Part shown: positions 1 through 7,970 of the stretch, piece by piece
How the letters are laid out: each line of letters starts with the position of its first letter
Position numbering within the stretch: the stretch's first letter is position 1
NCBI RefSeq assembly: GCF_008728855.1
Contig: NZ_CP042906.1
Span: 1,488,001 to 1,552,000 of the forward strand
Origin: Hypericibacter terrae
GTDB lineage: Bacteria; Pseudomonadota; Alphaproteobacteria; Dongiales; Dongiaceae
Direction of reading: 5' to 3'
DNA length: 64,000 bases
Notes under the pieces: generated by a model
What the model was told of the DNA's origin: nothing
Seen by the model: only the letters and a program-made list of their open reading frames with translations
The model's database searches: none
Position numbers and translations under genes: made by a program

Positions 1-165
1 GGGCAGCTTGGTCAGGCCGGAGCGCCAGAAGGCGAGCGCGACGCCGAGGCGCAGCACCAGCTCCGGCAATGCCAGAGGCACTCGTTCGAGCCATTCGATG
101 AGCGAACGCGCCGCGACGGCAACGCCGCCGGCCGGCCGGTGATCTGACACGATGGGGACTCGCAT
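1..165 (-). CDS. DoxX family membrane protein, N-terminal part (cut by window start)
   Basis: Reading the minus strand from an ATG at 165 gives about 55 residues that run off the window edge without a stop. After about 25 residues comes an amphipathic stretch, then RLGVALAFWRSGLTKL, the signature of the first membrane helix of DoxX-family proteins. A GTG at 150 is an alternative start. It lies downstream of the bufferin-like gene on the same strand. DoxX-type membrane proteins are common in bufferin (DUF2282/DUF692) operons, which supports the call. An in-frame stop just upstream (about 195) limits the start. Its exact function is unknown. Confidence 0.72.
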   Translation of the reverse strand, partial: MRVPIVSDHRPAGGVAVAARSLIEWLERVPLALPELVLRLGVALAFWRSGLTKLP

Positions 166-205
166 TCCGGAATTCGACGGAGAGGCTCTCCGTCACGCAA
201 GGGAG

Positions 206-246
206 CTGCGGTCCGAGGAAGGGCATCGCCCTTCGACGGACCGCAG
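206..246 (-). other. strong hairpin between the bufferin-like gene and the DoxX gene
   Basis: A perfect 10-bp arm pair (206-215 with 237-246) encloses a second 7-bp stem (218-224 with 228-234) and a 3-base loop, separated by a 2x2 internal loop. There is no T-run on the minus-strand side, so it is a poor intrinsic terminator. It may protect the 3' end of the upstream message or reduce readthrough into the DoxX gene. Confidence 0.6.
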
Positions 247-290
247 GAATCTTCAGGCCGTTATCGGACGCCAATGCATTGAAGGCATCG

Positions 291-557
291 TCACATCGGC
301 TGCATCATGCCGCCGACGATCTTGCTGCAGGTGCCCGCGGGCACATAGATCCAGGAGGCCGGGTCGCCGGCCTTGGTCGAGCTGCCGGCGCAGGAATGGG
401 TGGCCGTCTGGCAGTCGTTCTTGCCGGCCTGCGCGATGCCGTAGCATTTCTCGTTCTTGAAATCGGGCACAGCGGCGGGACCGGCCTTGGCGCTGCTGAG
501 GAGCGCGAGGGTGATAGCGCCGGCGATGGTGGTTGCGGTTACGATTCTTGCCTTCAT
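291..557 (-). CDS. bufferin-type (DUF2282, BufA-like) periplasmic small protein
   Basis: The product is 88 aa with a signal peptide of about 25 residues ending SSAKA|G. The mature part has four cysteines (residues 38, 49, 56, 77) in the pattern EKCYGIAQAG...DCQ...HSC...GTC, which is the DUF2282/BufA1 pattern. Bufferins are ribosomally made, modified periplasmic peptides thought to bind copper or other metals, usually matured by a DUF692 enzyme with a DUF2063 partner. The start at 557 follows an AAGGAG ribosome site; an upstream in-frame ATG at 626 would spoil the signal peptide. Neither a DUF692 nor a DUF2063 gene is seen before the DoxX gene, so either they are encoded elsewhere or they lie beyond the window. 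Confidence 0.82.
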   Translation of the reverse strand: MKARIVTATTIAGAITLALLSSAKAGPAAVPDFKNEKCYGIAQAGKNDCQTATHSCAGSSTKAGDPASWIYVPAGTCSKIVGGMMQPM

Positions 558-763
558 GTGGGCGTCTCCTTGTTGGGGTTGGCGATGGCCAGAGGATGAC
601 CATCGGATTTGATTCACACTACTCACGTTCGCTTGATTTTTCTGTCATCGGGCAGCGAATGAGGCGCCGGAAGGCAAGCTCTCGAAGAGTTGAAGCCGCG
701 TGCCGGCTGCCTCGAGCGTCTCCGGCACGATGGGCGCCGTCATGCATAAATGTTATCGCCGCA

Positions 764-1405
764 TCACGGGCTCTTCGTGCCACCGGTTCTTTCCGCTTCC
801 CGCAGGCGCGCGTTCTCCGCTTCCAGAACTTCGATGCGCTCGTCGCGTTCCTGCAGTGCCGCAGCAACATCGGTGGCCTCGAAGCGCTGCGGAATATGTT
901 GCGGGCAGTTCGAATCCCAGGCGGAAACGGTGAAGAGGATCGCCTGCTCGGGACGCGCCCTATAACCTTGCGGCATCAACTTGGCGATCAGCTCGGCATC
1001 GTCTTCGACCACGCGGGCCTCGCCCCAGATCTTGATGCGTCGCCGGTGGGCGTAGTCGATGAGGAAGAGCTGGGCCTTGGGATTCTCGGCGAGGTTGCCT
1101 TGCGTGATGTACTGCCGGTTGCCGGCGAAGTCGGCGAACCCGATGGTCCGGTCGTCCAGCACCTTCAGGAACCCGGGCGGGCCGCCGCGATGCTGGATGT
1201 AGGGCTGGCCCTGGCTGTTGGCGGTGGCGAGGAAGACGCTGGTCTGCGCGCCGATGAATTCGGCCAGGTCGGGCGTCACCCGAGTCTGCCAGGCGCCCTG
1301 CTCTTCGATGCGCGCATAGGACCGCCGGGAACCCTTGCGCGTCTGGATGTTCTTCACGGCCGGCGAGAAGGCGACATCGCTGGAATAGACCCGGTCGGTG
1401 TTCAT
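764..1405 (-). CDS. pyridoxamine 5'-phosphate oxidase-fold flavoprotein
   Basis: This 213-aa soluble protein has the PPOX split-barrel signature: FIGAQTSVFLATANSQGQPY near residues 50-70, followed by HRGGPPGFLKVLDDRTIGFA and GNRQYITQGNL, typical FMN-binding segments of general-stress and F420/FMN PPOX proteins. The C-terminus (about 180-205) is a short charged coiled coil (LQERDERIEVLEAENARL). It is the last gene of a four-gene minus-strand operon and starts 24 bases after the preceding gene. The likely role is reduction of small electrophilic or oxidised substrates; the substrate cannot be inferred. Confidence 0.8.
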   Translation of the reverse strand: MNTDRVYSSDVAFSPAVKNIQTRKGSRRSYARIEEQGAWQTRVTPDLAEFIGAQTSVFLATANSQGQPYIQHRGGPPGFLKVLDDRTIGFADFAGNRQYITQGNLAENPKAQLFLIDYAHRRRIKIWGEARVVEDDAELIAKLMPQGYRARPEQAILFTVSAWDSNCPQHIPQRFEATDVAAALQERDERIEVLEAENARLREAERTGGTKSP

Positions 1406-1429
1406 GGTTGCCTCCTTGGTATCGAGACA

Positions 1430-1978
1430 TTATTGCGCCAGACGATTCTGGATCCTGGCGAGACCGGCCTCGGCGCAGATCTCGTCGTTCTGCCCGCCCG
1501 GAGCGCCGCCGACGCCGATGGCAGCGACGATCTCGCCTTTGACTTTCACGGCGACCGCACCCGGCAGCAGAAAGATATTGGGCAGGGATGCGTAGGCCGA
1601 TGCGTAGGGATTGGTCTTGAGCTTCTCCACCCAGTCGCCCAAGCGGTCGAAACCGAAGATCGGTCCGAATGTCACCGTCGTATAGGCCTTGCGGAAGCTT
1701 GCATCCTTGGTATGGACGGTGCTGCCGTCGCCTTTCGCCTGGAGCTTCACATCGCCGGCGCTGTCGACGACGGAGACGCTCACATGCCATCCATGTTCGC
1801 CGCAAACCCGCACGGATTCCGCCGCCGCCTCCATCGCGAGGTCGAGGCTCAAGGCGTTACCGGCAATCTGGGTCTGCGCCACCGCCGCTGTGGGCGTGAA
1901 TAGAGGCGAGGCAAGGAAACCGGCGAGCGACAGGGCCGCGGCGACCCGTGTCGTGCGGCGCGCTTCACTGAGAGCCAT
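1430..1978 (-). CDS. GlcG/HbpS-family (DUF336) protein, exported
   Basis: The 182-aa product starts with a long signal peptide (hydrophobic about 12-35, ending AAVAQ). The mature region carries the GlcG/HbpS pattern: LDLAMEAAAESVRVCGEHGW, then VVDSAGDVKLQAKGDG, SFRKAYTTVTF and GGVPI-like IGVGGAPGGQNDEICAEAG. HbpS of Streptomyces binds heme and senses redox stress, while GlcG paralogues occur with glycolate and diol genes. The gene lies 15 bases after the hydrolase gene in the same operon. Heme or cofactor binding is inferred from family only. Confidence 0.82.
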   Translation of the reverse strand: MALSEARRTTRVAAALSLAGFLASPLFTPTAAVAQTQIAGNALSLDLAMEAAAESVRVCGEHGWHVSVSVVDSAGDVKLQAKGDGSTVHTKDASFRKAYTTVTFGPIFGFDRLGDWVEKLKTNPYASAYASLPNIFLLPGAVAVKVKGEIVAAIGVGGAPGGQNDEICAEAGLARIQNRLAQ

Positions 1979-1993
1979 CGGCCGCTCCTGTCT

Positions 1994-2935
1994 TCACATG
2001 GGGCTCCGGAGACGGTCGAGGAACGCCAGGATCTCGGCCGCGATCTCGGGCCCATGCGTCTCCAGCGCGAAATGCCCGGCATCGAAGCCGCGAATCTCGG
2101 CGGTTGGCACCAGGGTCTTGAAGAAGTCCCGCCCCTGGATGGTGAAGATCGGGTCGTTGTCGCCCCATGCCACGAGGATCGGCGGCTGCGCGGCCCTCAG
2201 ATATCTCTGCCAATCGGGATAGCGGGCGATGTTGTCCTTGTACTGGTAAAGCAGCTCCAGCTGGATCTTGTCGCTGCCCGGCCGGTCCAAAAGGGCCTGA
2301 TCGAAGAGCCACGCATCCGGATTGATCCGATCCACCCGCGTTGCGCCTTGCGTGTATTGGAACCTGGTGGACTGCAGGATGGCCCGGAGGGATTCTTCTG
2401 TCACTGCGGTGCGATGGGTCCAGGCGGGAGTGAAGTCCCGCACGATCTCGGGACTCCAGCCTTCGACGTTCACGACGGCATTCTGAACCACGAGGCCCCG
2501 CACTCCTTCCGGATGCTTCAGCGCGAGGTGCATGCCGACCGGCCCGCCATAGTCCTGCATATAGACGACGTAGCGCGTGAGGCCGACGGCGGCCGTGAAC
2601 TCGTCCACCACATCCGCGAGGTTGCCGAAGGTGTAGGTGAACTCATCGGGCGACGGCGCGCTCGAATGACCGAAGCCCGGATAGTCCGGTGCCACCACGT
2701 GATACGTGGTCGCCAGCAGCGGGATCAGATCGCGGAACATGTGCGACGAGGAGGGAAACCCGTGCAACAGCAGCAGGGTGGGGGCCGTCTTCGGTCCGGC
2801 CTCGCGGTAGAAGATGTCGAGCTCGCGCACCCTGGCGAACTTGTAGGCGACGGGCTCGACGGTGGCGGCCTGGTCAAGGGCGATTGAACCCGGAAGGTTG
2901 CCGACCGCGACGATCGGAGCTGTGATCTTGCTCAT
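1994..2935 (-). CDS. alpha/beta hydrolase, epoxide hydrolase / haloalkane dehalogenase type
   Basis: This 313-aa enzyme has the oxyanion motif LLLLHGFP (HGFP at 58-61), the strand DYPGFGHSS, and a nucleophile elbow QDYGGP with Asp128 in place of Ser, as in epoxide hydrolases and haloalkane dehalogenases. The catalytic His is probably H288 in DAGHFALE. The N-terminal 30 residues precede the fold and show no clear signal peptide. It is the second gene of the operon, 38 bases after the AhpD-like gene. The substrate is unknown; epoxide or ester hydrolysis is inferred from the Asp nucleophile. Confidence 0.83.
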   Translation of the reverse strand: MSKITAPIVAVGNLPGSIALDQAATVEPVAYKFARVRELDIFYREAGPKTAPTLLLLHGFPSSSHMFRDLIPLLATTYHVVAPDYPGFGHSSAPSPDEFTYTFGNLADVVDEFTAAVGLTRYVVYMQDYGGPVGMHLALKHPEGVRGLVVQNAVVNVEGWSPEIVRDFTPAWTHRTAVTEESLRAILQSTRFQYTQGATRVDRINPDAWLFDQALLDRPGSDKIQLELLYQYKDNIARYPDWQRYLRAAQPPILVAWGDNDPIFTIQGRDFFKTLVPTAEIRGFDAGHFALETHGPEIAAEILAFLDRLRSPM

Positions 2936-2973
2936 GATTGGATCCGGATATTGGTGGGAGGGAACCGCGGGCC

Positions 2974-3528
2974 TCAGGCGACGCGCTGGGATGCCTGAAC
3001 GACCGGGAAGTCGATCTCGGTCTTCGCAACCTCGTTGACATAGTTGGTCAGGATGTTGAGCGCGACATGCAGCACGATCTCGACGATCTGCGCGTCGTCA
3101 TAGCCGGCACCCTTCACCGCGGCGATGTCGGCGTCGGTCACGTGACCTCGCTCCGACACGACCTGGGCGGCGAAGCGGAGCGCGGCCGCCGCCTTGGGAT
3201 CGGCGGAAGTGGCGCGCCGGTTGGCGGCGATCTCGGCGTCGTCGAGCCTGGCCAGGTTCTTGCCGAGATAGCTGTGGGCCGACAGGCAGTAGCCGCAGCC
3301 ATTGATCTCCGCGACCGTGAGCGCGATCCGCTCGCGGGTGCGGGCGTCGAGCGTGCCTTTGGCGAGCGCACCATTGAGGCCGAGATAACCCTCCAGGGCC
3401 GCCGGGCTGTTGGCGACGACGCGGAAGAGGTTGGGGACGCTGCCGAGCTGCTTCTTCACGGCCTCGAGGGCGGGCCTTGCGGCCGCGGGGGCGGCGTCGA
3501 TCGAAGCGGGTGTCGCGATGCGGGTCAT
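2974..3528 (-). CDS. carboxymuconolactone decarboxylase family protein (AhpD-like)
   Basis: This 184-aa all-helical protein carries the AhpD-type motif EINGCGYCLSAHS with Cys78, Cys81 and His85, which gives alkylhydroperoxidase or thiol-disulfide activity in relatives. It is the first gene of a four-gene operon (AhpD-like, hydrolase, HbpS-like, PPOX) read away from a LysR gene. The intergenic region 3529-3654 should hold the promoter and operator. A peroxide- or quinone-detoxifying role is inferred from these neighbours. Confidence 0.88.
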   Translation of the reverse strand: MTRIATPASIDAAPAAARPALEAVKKQLGSVPNLFRVVANSPAALEGYLGLNGALAKGTLDARTRERIALTVAEINGCGYCLSAHSYLGKNLARLDDAEIAANRRATSADPKAAAALRFAAQVVSERGHVTDADIAAVKGAGYDDAQIVEIVLHVALNILTNYVNEVAKTEIDFPVVQASQRVA

Positions 3529-3622
3529 GGCGGATCTCCTGGTTGGGGGCCCGGGATGCTTGGTCGGGCCTTCATGACCGCTATCTGATCCTTTCCATCA
3601 GGCGTGACTATCTGGCAGTATT

Positions 3623-3638
3623 TGGAATGTATCTTCCA
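3623..3638. promoter_or_regulatory. candidate LysR operator
   Basis: The inverted repeat TGGAA-N6-TTCCA lies in the only divergent gap between the AhpD-like gene and the LysR gene, 17 bases before the LysR start. Size and position suit an autoregulatory LysR site; it is a single, short dyad. Confidence 0.4.
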
Positions 3639-3654
3639 TTTTACGGAAATGGCG

Positions 3655-4554
3655 ATGGATCGGTTTGAATCGATGTCGGTGTTCGTCGCCGTGGCCGAGG
3701 CTCATGGCTTCTCCGCCGCCGCGCGTCGTCTCCGGATCCCGCTGGCGACGGTGAGCCGGAAGGTTTCGGAGCTCGAGGAACTGCTCAAGGTCCGGCTCAT
3801 CAACCGCTCGACGCGGCAGATCACCCTCACCGAGAGCGGCCGCGTCTATTTCGAATCCGCGCGACGGATCCTGGAAACCCTCGGCGAGGCCGAGCGGGCG
3901 GCCTCGGGCGAATATCGGATTCCGCGCGGCGCGCTCACCATCACGGCGCCGATCGTCTTCGGGCGCCTCCACATCCTGCCGGTGGTGGTGGAGTTCCTGC
4001 GCGCCTATCCCGAGGTCGAGATCAAGCTGCTGCTGGTCGATCGCCTGGTCGAGCTGCTCGAGGAAGATGTCGACCTGGCGGTGCGGATCAGCGAGCTGCC
4101 CGACAGCAGCCTGATCGCCGCGCGTCTCGGCTCCATTGGCTTCGTCGTCTGCGCCAGCCCTGCCTATCTGGCCGCGCGCGGATATCCCGGCCGGCCCGAA
4201 GACCTGGCCGACCATGATTGCGTGACGGCGACGACGAGCCCCACCGCCAGGCTCTGGTCGTTCAAGATCGGCAAATCGGTCAGGGAAGTGCCGGTGCGTT
4301 CGAGATTGTCGACCACGACCGCCGAGGCCGCCATCGATGCGGCCATTGCCGGCGCGGGCCTGACGCAGGTGCGCGGCTATCAGGTCGTCGAGGCGATCAA
4401 GGCGGGGCGCCTCGAGCGCGTGTTGCGCGACTATGAGCCCGATCCCGCGCCCTTGAGCTTCGTCTATCCCAGCGGGCGCCTGATGCCGCGCAAGCTGCAG
4501 GCGTTTCTCGAATTCGCGGTGCCGCGCGTCAAGGCGCGGCTGCCGGCGATCTGA
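3655..4554 (+). CDS. LysR-family transcriptional regulator
   Basis: The 299-aa product has an N-terminal winged helix-turn-helix (FVAVAEAHGFSAAARRL, then PLATVSRKVSELEELL) followed by a LysR substrate domain (LTITAPIVFGRLHILPVVVEF). The start at 3655 (MDRFESM) matches the usual LysR beginning; longer in-frame starts at 3604 and 3649 would add an atypical extension over the operator. It is divergent from the AhpD-like operon and probably controls it, with an aromatic or electrophilic inducer as a guess. Confidence 0.88.
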   Translation: MDRFESMSVFVAVAEAHGFSAAARRLRIPLATVSRKVSELEELLKVRLINRSTRQITLTESGRVYFESARRILETLGEAERAASGEYRIPRGALTITAPIVFGRLHILPVVVEFLRAYPEVEIKLLLVDRLVELLEEDVDLAVRISELPDSSLIAARLGSIGFVVCASPAYLAARGYPGRPEDLADHDCVTATTSPTARLWSFKIGKSVREVPVRSRLSTTTAEAAIDAAIAGAGLTQVRGYQVVEAIKAGRLERVLRDYEPDPAPLSFVYPSGRLMPRKLQAFLEFAVPRVKARLPAI

Positions 4555-4563
4555 CCGACGTCC

Positions 4564-5175
4564 TTACCCCGCGCGCTCTTCCTGCCGGCGCGCGCGGTGA
4601 CGGCGCGCCTTGGCGCGATTGCCGCAATCGGTCATCGAGCACCAGTGGCGCGATTTGTTGCGGCTGGTGTCGAGGAAGAACCAGCCGCAATTGCTGCCGA
4701 TGCAGCGCTTGAGCGGCAGGGGCTCGGGCCGCGAGAACAGCTCGGCCGCCTCGGCCGCAAGCAGGTCGGTCACGGAATCGAGATCCCGGCGCGTGCGCTG
4801 CCAGGCGAGATGGCCGTCGGCGGGAGCGAGCCGGCGCGAACGGAAGGAGCGGGCGGCTTCCTCGGTCAGATGCTCGACTGCGGCCGCGGGCGTCGGCCTT
4901 CCGTCGAGCATCGCGGTCAGGATCTGAAGGATCGACTCCCGGAGCTCGCGCGCGCGTTCCAGGGCCGCTTGATCCGCGGTCTCGCTCTCGGGGGGATCGA
5001 CGGCGACGCCGGCCATGCCGGCCCAGATGCGATAGTCTGACGGGGTGAGCAGGGAGTCGCGCGGCACCGGCTCGTTGGTCGCGACCAAGCTGTTCACGAA
5101 ATCGAGGCAGCGATGACCGGCCCGATGGTCGAGCTGGGCGATGGGGGTGCCGGGTTGGCGGGCGATGAAGGTCAT
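4564..5175 (-). CDS. ABATE-domain / CGNR zinc-finger regulator
   Basis: The 203-aa protein has an N-terminal ABATE domain (LDHRAGHRCLDFVNSLVAT) and a C-terminal CGNR zinc finger with CIGSNCGWFFLD, HWCSMTDCGNRAKARRHR, giving four metal-binding cysteines and a basic tail for DNA binding. These proteins are predicted stress-linked transcription factors. It is divergent from an EamA transporter across an 88-bp gap that contains several GGTTA(C)-type boxes, so it probably regulates the transporter and itself. Confidence 0.87.
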   Translation of the reverse strand: MTFIARQPGTPIAQLDHRAGHRCLDFVNSLVATNEPVPRDSLLTPSDYRIWAGMAGVAVDPPESETADQAALERARELRESILQILTAMLDGRPTPAAAVEHLTEEAARSFRSRRLAPADGHLAWQRTRRDLDSVTDLLAAEAAELFSRPEPLPLKRCIGSNCGWFFLDTSRNKSRHWCSMTDCGNRAKARRHRARRQEERAG

Positions 5176-5252
5176 ATAACCAGTATAAGTCGATTGACAG
5201 GTTACTTCAACCCTGCTCCATTATAACCATCAAAATCAATTTAGCTGGTTAC
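5176..5252. promoter_or_regulatory. divergent promoter with four GGTTAC-type boxes
   Basis: The gap holds ATAACCAG (5176-5183), CAGGTTAC (5198-5205), TATAACCAT (5222-5230) and CTGGTTAC (5245-5252), which are two boxes in each orientation. A TTGACA at 5194-5199 could serve the plus-strand transporter, and a perfect TATAAT sits on the minus strand at 5225-5220. The AT-rich gap differs sharply from the flanking genes. The boxes are the likely binding sites of the CGNR regulator. Confidence 0.5.
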
Positions 5253-5263
5253 CGAGAACCGAC

Positions 5264-6193
5264 ATGAATCCAGCCTTCCTCGCGCTGCTTGCCGGCGCTG
5301 TCGTCTCCGGGCTCACGCCGCTGGTCGTGCGCTGGATCGAGATCGATCCTGCCGCCGCCGGATTCTGGCGCGTGGCGCTGATGCTGCCGATGCTCTGGAT
5401 CTGGGGGATGCGCGGCAGCAGGGCGGCGAAACCGACCGCCATGACCGCGCGCGACCGCTGGCTCCTCATCATCGGCGGGGCCGCCTATGGCGCCGACATA
5501 GCCGTCTGGTTCTGGTCGATCCAACTCACCAGCGCCGCCAACGCGCAGCTCTTCGCCTATTGCTACCCGCTCTGGGTGGCGCTGGCCGGCACGCTGTTCC
5601 TGAGCCAGCATCTCGCGCGCATGGGCTGGGCCGCGATCGCCCTGGGCTTGGGCGGTTCCGCGCTCGTCATCGCCGGCAGCGCCTCGGGCTTCGCGCTCGA
5701 GACCGGGCCCAAATTGCTGGGCGACGGCTTTGCGATCCTCGCGGGGCTGCTCTACAGCGTCACCATGATCGCGCAGGGTACGGTCCGCTCGCGCGCCGGC
5801 ACGCGTTCGGTCCTGCTCTGGACCACGATCGCCGCCTCGGCGGTGCTGCTGCCGGCGGGCTTCGTCAGCGGACGGGACGTGTTGCCCCACAGCCTCGAGC
5901 AGTGGGGCGTCATGGCGCTGCTGGGCCTCATGACCTTCGCGGCCCAGGGCCTCGTGGTCTATGCGCTGGGCCGCCTGCCGCTCAATCTCGCCGGCATCGC
6001 CGGCAGCCTCAGCGTCGTGGTCGCCGCGATCGGCGGCTGGCTGGTGCTGGACGAGCGGCTCGAGGGCCTGCAGATCCTCGGCGTCGCGATCGTGCTCGCG
6101 GCGGTGCCGATGGCCGAGCGCGCGGTGCGGGCGAAGAAGGAGCCGCGTGAGGTTGCTGTTACCGAGCAAGCCCACGCGGTGAAGAGCGCGTAG
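5264..6193 (+). CDS. EamA/DMT-family transporter
   Basis: The 309-aa product has ten hydrophobic helices in two EamA repeats: FLALLAGAVVSGLTPLVVRW at the start, and ALLGLMTFAAQGLVVYALGR with ERLEGLQILGVAIVLAAVPM in the second half. DMT exporters move metabolites or drugs out of the cytoplasm. It is divergent from the CGNR regulator, suggesting an inducible exporter. The substrate cannot be predicted. Confidence 0.9.
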   Translation: MNPAFLALLAGAVVSGLTPLVVRWIEIDPAAAGFWRVALMLPMLWIWGMRGSRAAKPTAMTARDRWLLIIGGAAYGADIAVWFWSIQLTSAANAQLFAYCYPLWVALAGTLFLSQHLARMGWAAIALGLGGSALVIAGSASGFALETGPKLLGDGFAILAGLLYSVTMIAQGTVRSRAGTRSVLLWTTIAASAVLLPAGFVSGRDVLPHSLEQWGVMALLGLMTFAAQGLVVYALGRLPLNLAGIAGSLSVVVAAIGGWLVLDERLEGLQILGVAIVLAAVPMAERAVRAKKEPREVAVTEQAHAVKSA

Positions 6194-6447
6194 AGAAAAT
6201 CTCTTTCCTCCCCCTCATTCGTGAGGGGGAGGGTTGCGCAGGCTTAGGCCGCGGGCGAAGGCCCGCTGTTTCGTTTGATTGCCGGCAAAGCCGGCGCGCG
6301 AAGCGGAGACTTAGCCGGAGCTGGGAGAGGGTGCTGCCGCAAGAAGAGCCCGCCTCTCCCAGCTTCGGGTAAGCGCAAGCTGCGCTTGCGCCAACCCTTC
6401 GCATCCCTCTCCCCCCGCTACGCGGGCGGAGAGGAAATAAGAAGCGC
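6194..6447. repeat. intergenic region made of GC-rich palindromes
   Basis: No gene is seen. The stretch contains a hairpin CCTCCCCCTC-N6-GAGGGGGAGG near 6208-6234, a GCTGGGAGAGG...CCTCTCCCAGC pair (about 6319-6366), a GCGCAAGCTGCGCTTGCGC palindrome (about 6374-6392) and CCGCTACGCGGGCGG at the end. It resembles the G-rich intergenic elements at 7784, 39002 and 42034 but is not an exact copy. Confidence 0.55.
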
Positions 6448-7623
6448 CTACAGCACCCCGTCGATCGAGGCGATGAACATCTGCTTCATCTCGGCCACGC
6501 CCGCCGCCACGGGATTGCCGCCGGTCGAGGGATCGTTGAAGGCCTGTTGCGACAGCGAATCGAGCTTGCTCTTGTCGACGCCCAGATCCTTCAGCGTGTG
6601 CGGGATGCCGATCTCCTTGCGCAGCGCCAGCACCCAATCGAGCACGGCGTTGTAGGACGGGTTCTTCAAGCCCAGCCACGAGGCCAGCCGCGTCATCTTC
6701 TCGTCGATGGCCTTGCGGTTGAACTGCATCACATAGGGCATCACCACGGCGTTGGTCAGGCCGTGATGGGTGTCATAGACGGCGCCCAGCGGATGGCTCA
6801 GCGAATGGATGGCACCCAGGCCCTTCTGGAAGGCGGTGGCGCCCATGGTGGCCGCCGCCATCATGTGAGCGCGGGCCTCGAGGTTCTTGCCGTTCTTCAC
6901 GGCCTCGGGCAGCCAGTCCTTGATCAGCCGCATGCCTTCGACCGCGATGCCGTCGGCCATCGGGTGATAGCTCGGGACGCAATAGGCCTCGAGGCAGTGC
7001 GCCAGCGCATCCATCCCGGTGGCGGCCGTGATCTTGGGCGGCAGCCCGACCGTGAGCGCCGGGTCCTCGATCACGATCGAGGGCTGCACCTTCGGATGGA
7101 AGATCAGCTTCTTCTCATGCGTCCGCTCGTTGGTGATGACCGAGACGCGGCCGACCTCGGAGCCGGTGCCCGATGTGGTGGGCACCGCGATGATCGGCGC
7201 GATGCCGGCCGGATCGACCAGCTTCCAATTGTCGCCCACATCCTCGAACGCCCAGATCGGATGCTTCTGGCCCGACATCAGCGCGACCGCCTTGCCGGCA
7301 TCGAGCGCGCTGCCGCCGCCGAAGGCGATCACGCCGTCATGCTTGCCGGCGCGATAGACCTTGAGCCCGTCCTCGACATTCTTGCCGTTGGGGTTGCCCT
7401 TGATGTCCGAGAACACGGCCGTGGGGAGGCCGGCCGCCTCGTTGCGCGCGACCGCTTCCTTGATCATCGGCAGGCCGGCCAGGCCCGGATCGGTGACGAT
7501 CAGCGGGCGCTTCAGGCCCAGCGCCTTGCACATGTCGGGCAGCTCGGCGATGCGGCCGACGCCGAACTTGATGGCGGTCGGGTAGTTCCAATTGCCGCGC
7601 AGCGCGGCAGCGTCGTTGGACAT
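6448..7623 (-). CDS. iron-containing alcohol dehydrogenase
   Basis: The 391-aa protein has the Fe-ADH NAD-binding segment FGGGSALDAGK (102-111), AVPTTSGTGSEVGR, and the metal ligands expected for the family: Asp205 and His209 in GMDALAHC, His273 in AIHSLSHPLG and His287 in DTHHGLTN. It oxidises a small alcohol or reduces an aldehyde. It is on the same strand as the aldehyde dehydrogenase and gamma-glutamylamide-synthetase genes, but a 347-bp repeat-bearing gap separates it from them, so it may have its own promoter. The substrate could be gamma-glutamylethanolamide or a similar alcohol (inference). Confidence 0.93.
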   Translation of the reverse strand: MSNDAAALRGNWNYPTAIKFGVGRIAELPDMCKALGLKRPLIVTDPGLAGLPMIKEAVARNEAAGLPTAVFSDIKGNPNGKNVEDGLKVYRAGKHDGVIAFGGGSALDAGKAVALMSGQKHPIWAFEDVGDNWKLVDPAGIAPIIAVPTTSGTGSEVGRVSVITNERTHEKKLIFHPKVQPSIVIEDPALTVGLPPKITAATGMDALAHCLEAYCVPSYHPMADGIAVEGMRLIKDWLPEAVKNGKNLEARAHMMAAATMGATAFQKGLGAIHSLSHPLGAVYDTHHGLTNAVVMPYVMQFNRKAIDEKMTRLASWLGLKNPSYNAVLDWVLALRKEIGIPHTLKDLGVDKSKLDSLSQQAFNDPSTGGNPVAAGVAEMKQMFIASIDGVL

Positions 7624-7970
7624 GGGATCAGGCCTCTCTCACGCGAAAAACGGTTCAGGTCAGAAGACAATTTATCCCCTCCCCCGTCTTCGGGGGAGGG
7701 CGGAGGAGGGGGCTGCTCGGTCGGTGAAACCGGCGCGAAGCGGCCTTGAGTGGTATCCTCTATCGCGTCTTCCCCCTCCCTGACCCTCCCCCGTTCCGGC
7801 AGGAGTGTCCGGGGAAAGTTTTCATGAATCGTATCAAAGTGTTGGCGCATATGGATTAGACGTGATCCGTGGGCGTGCGAGACTTAGAACAATAAAAATG
7901 AGTCGTTTGAATCCCTTGAGTCCGTTCCCCGGACAGTCCTGCCGTTCCGGGGGAGGGGACGAAGTATGGC
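7624..7970. repeat. intergenic repeat region with a 174-bp inverted-repeat element
   Basis: No gene is seen. There is a G/C-rich hairpin at about 7677-7704, then an element with 33-base inverted arms at 7784-7816 and 7925-7957 that differ only in a short inner block and one further base. The roughly 108 bases between the arms are AT-richer and non-coding. This looks like a small non-autonomous or REP-pair element between the aldehyde and alcohol dehydrogenase genes. Confidence 0.6.

Noticed and set aside
533-1903. 456-codon plus-strand frame opposite the PPOX and HbpS-like genes
   Set aside because: Covers two well-supported minus-strand genes; no domain features.
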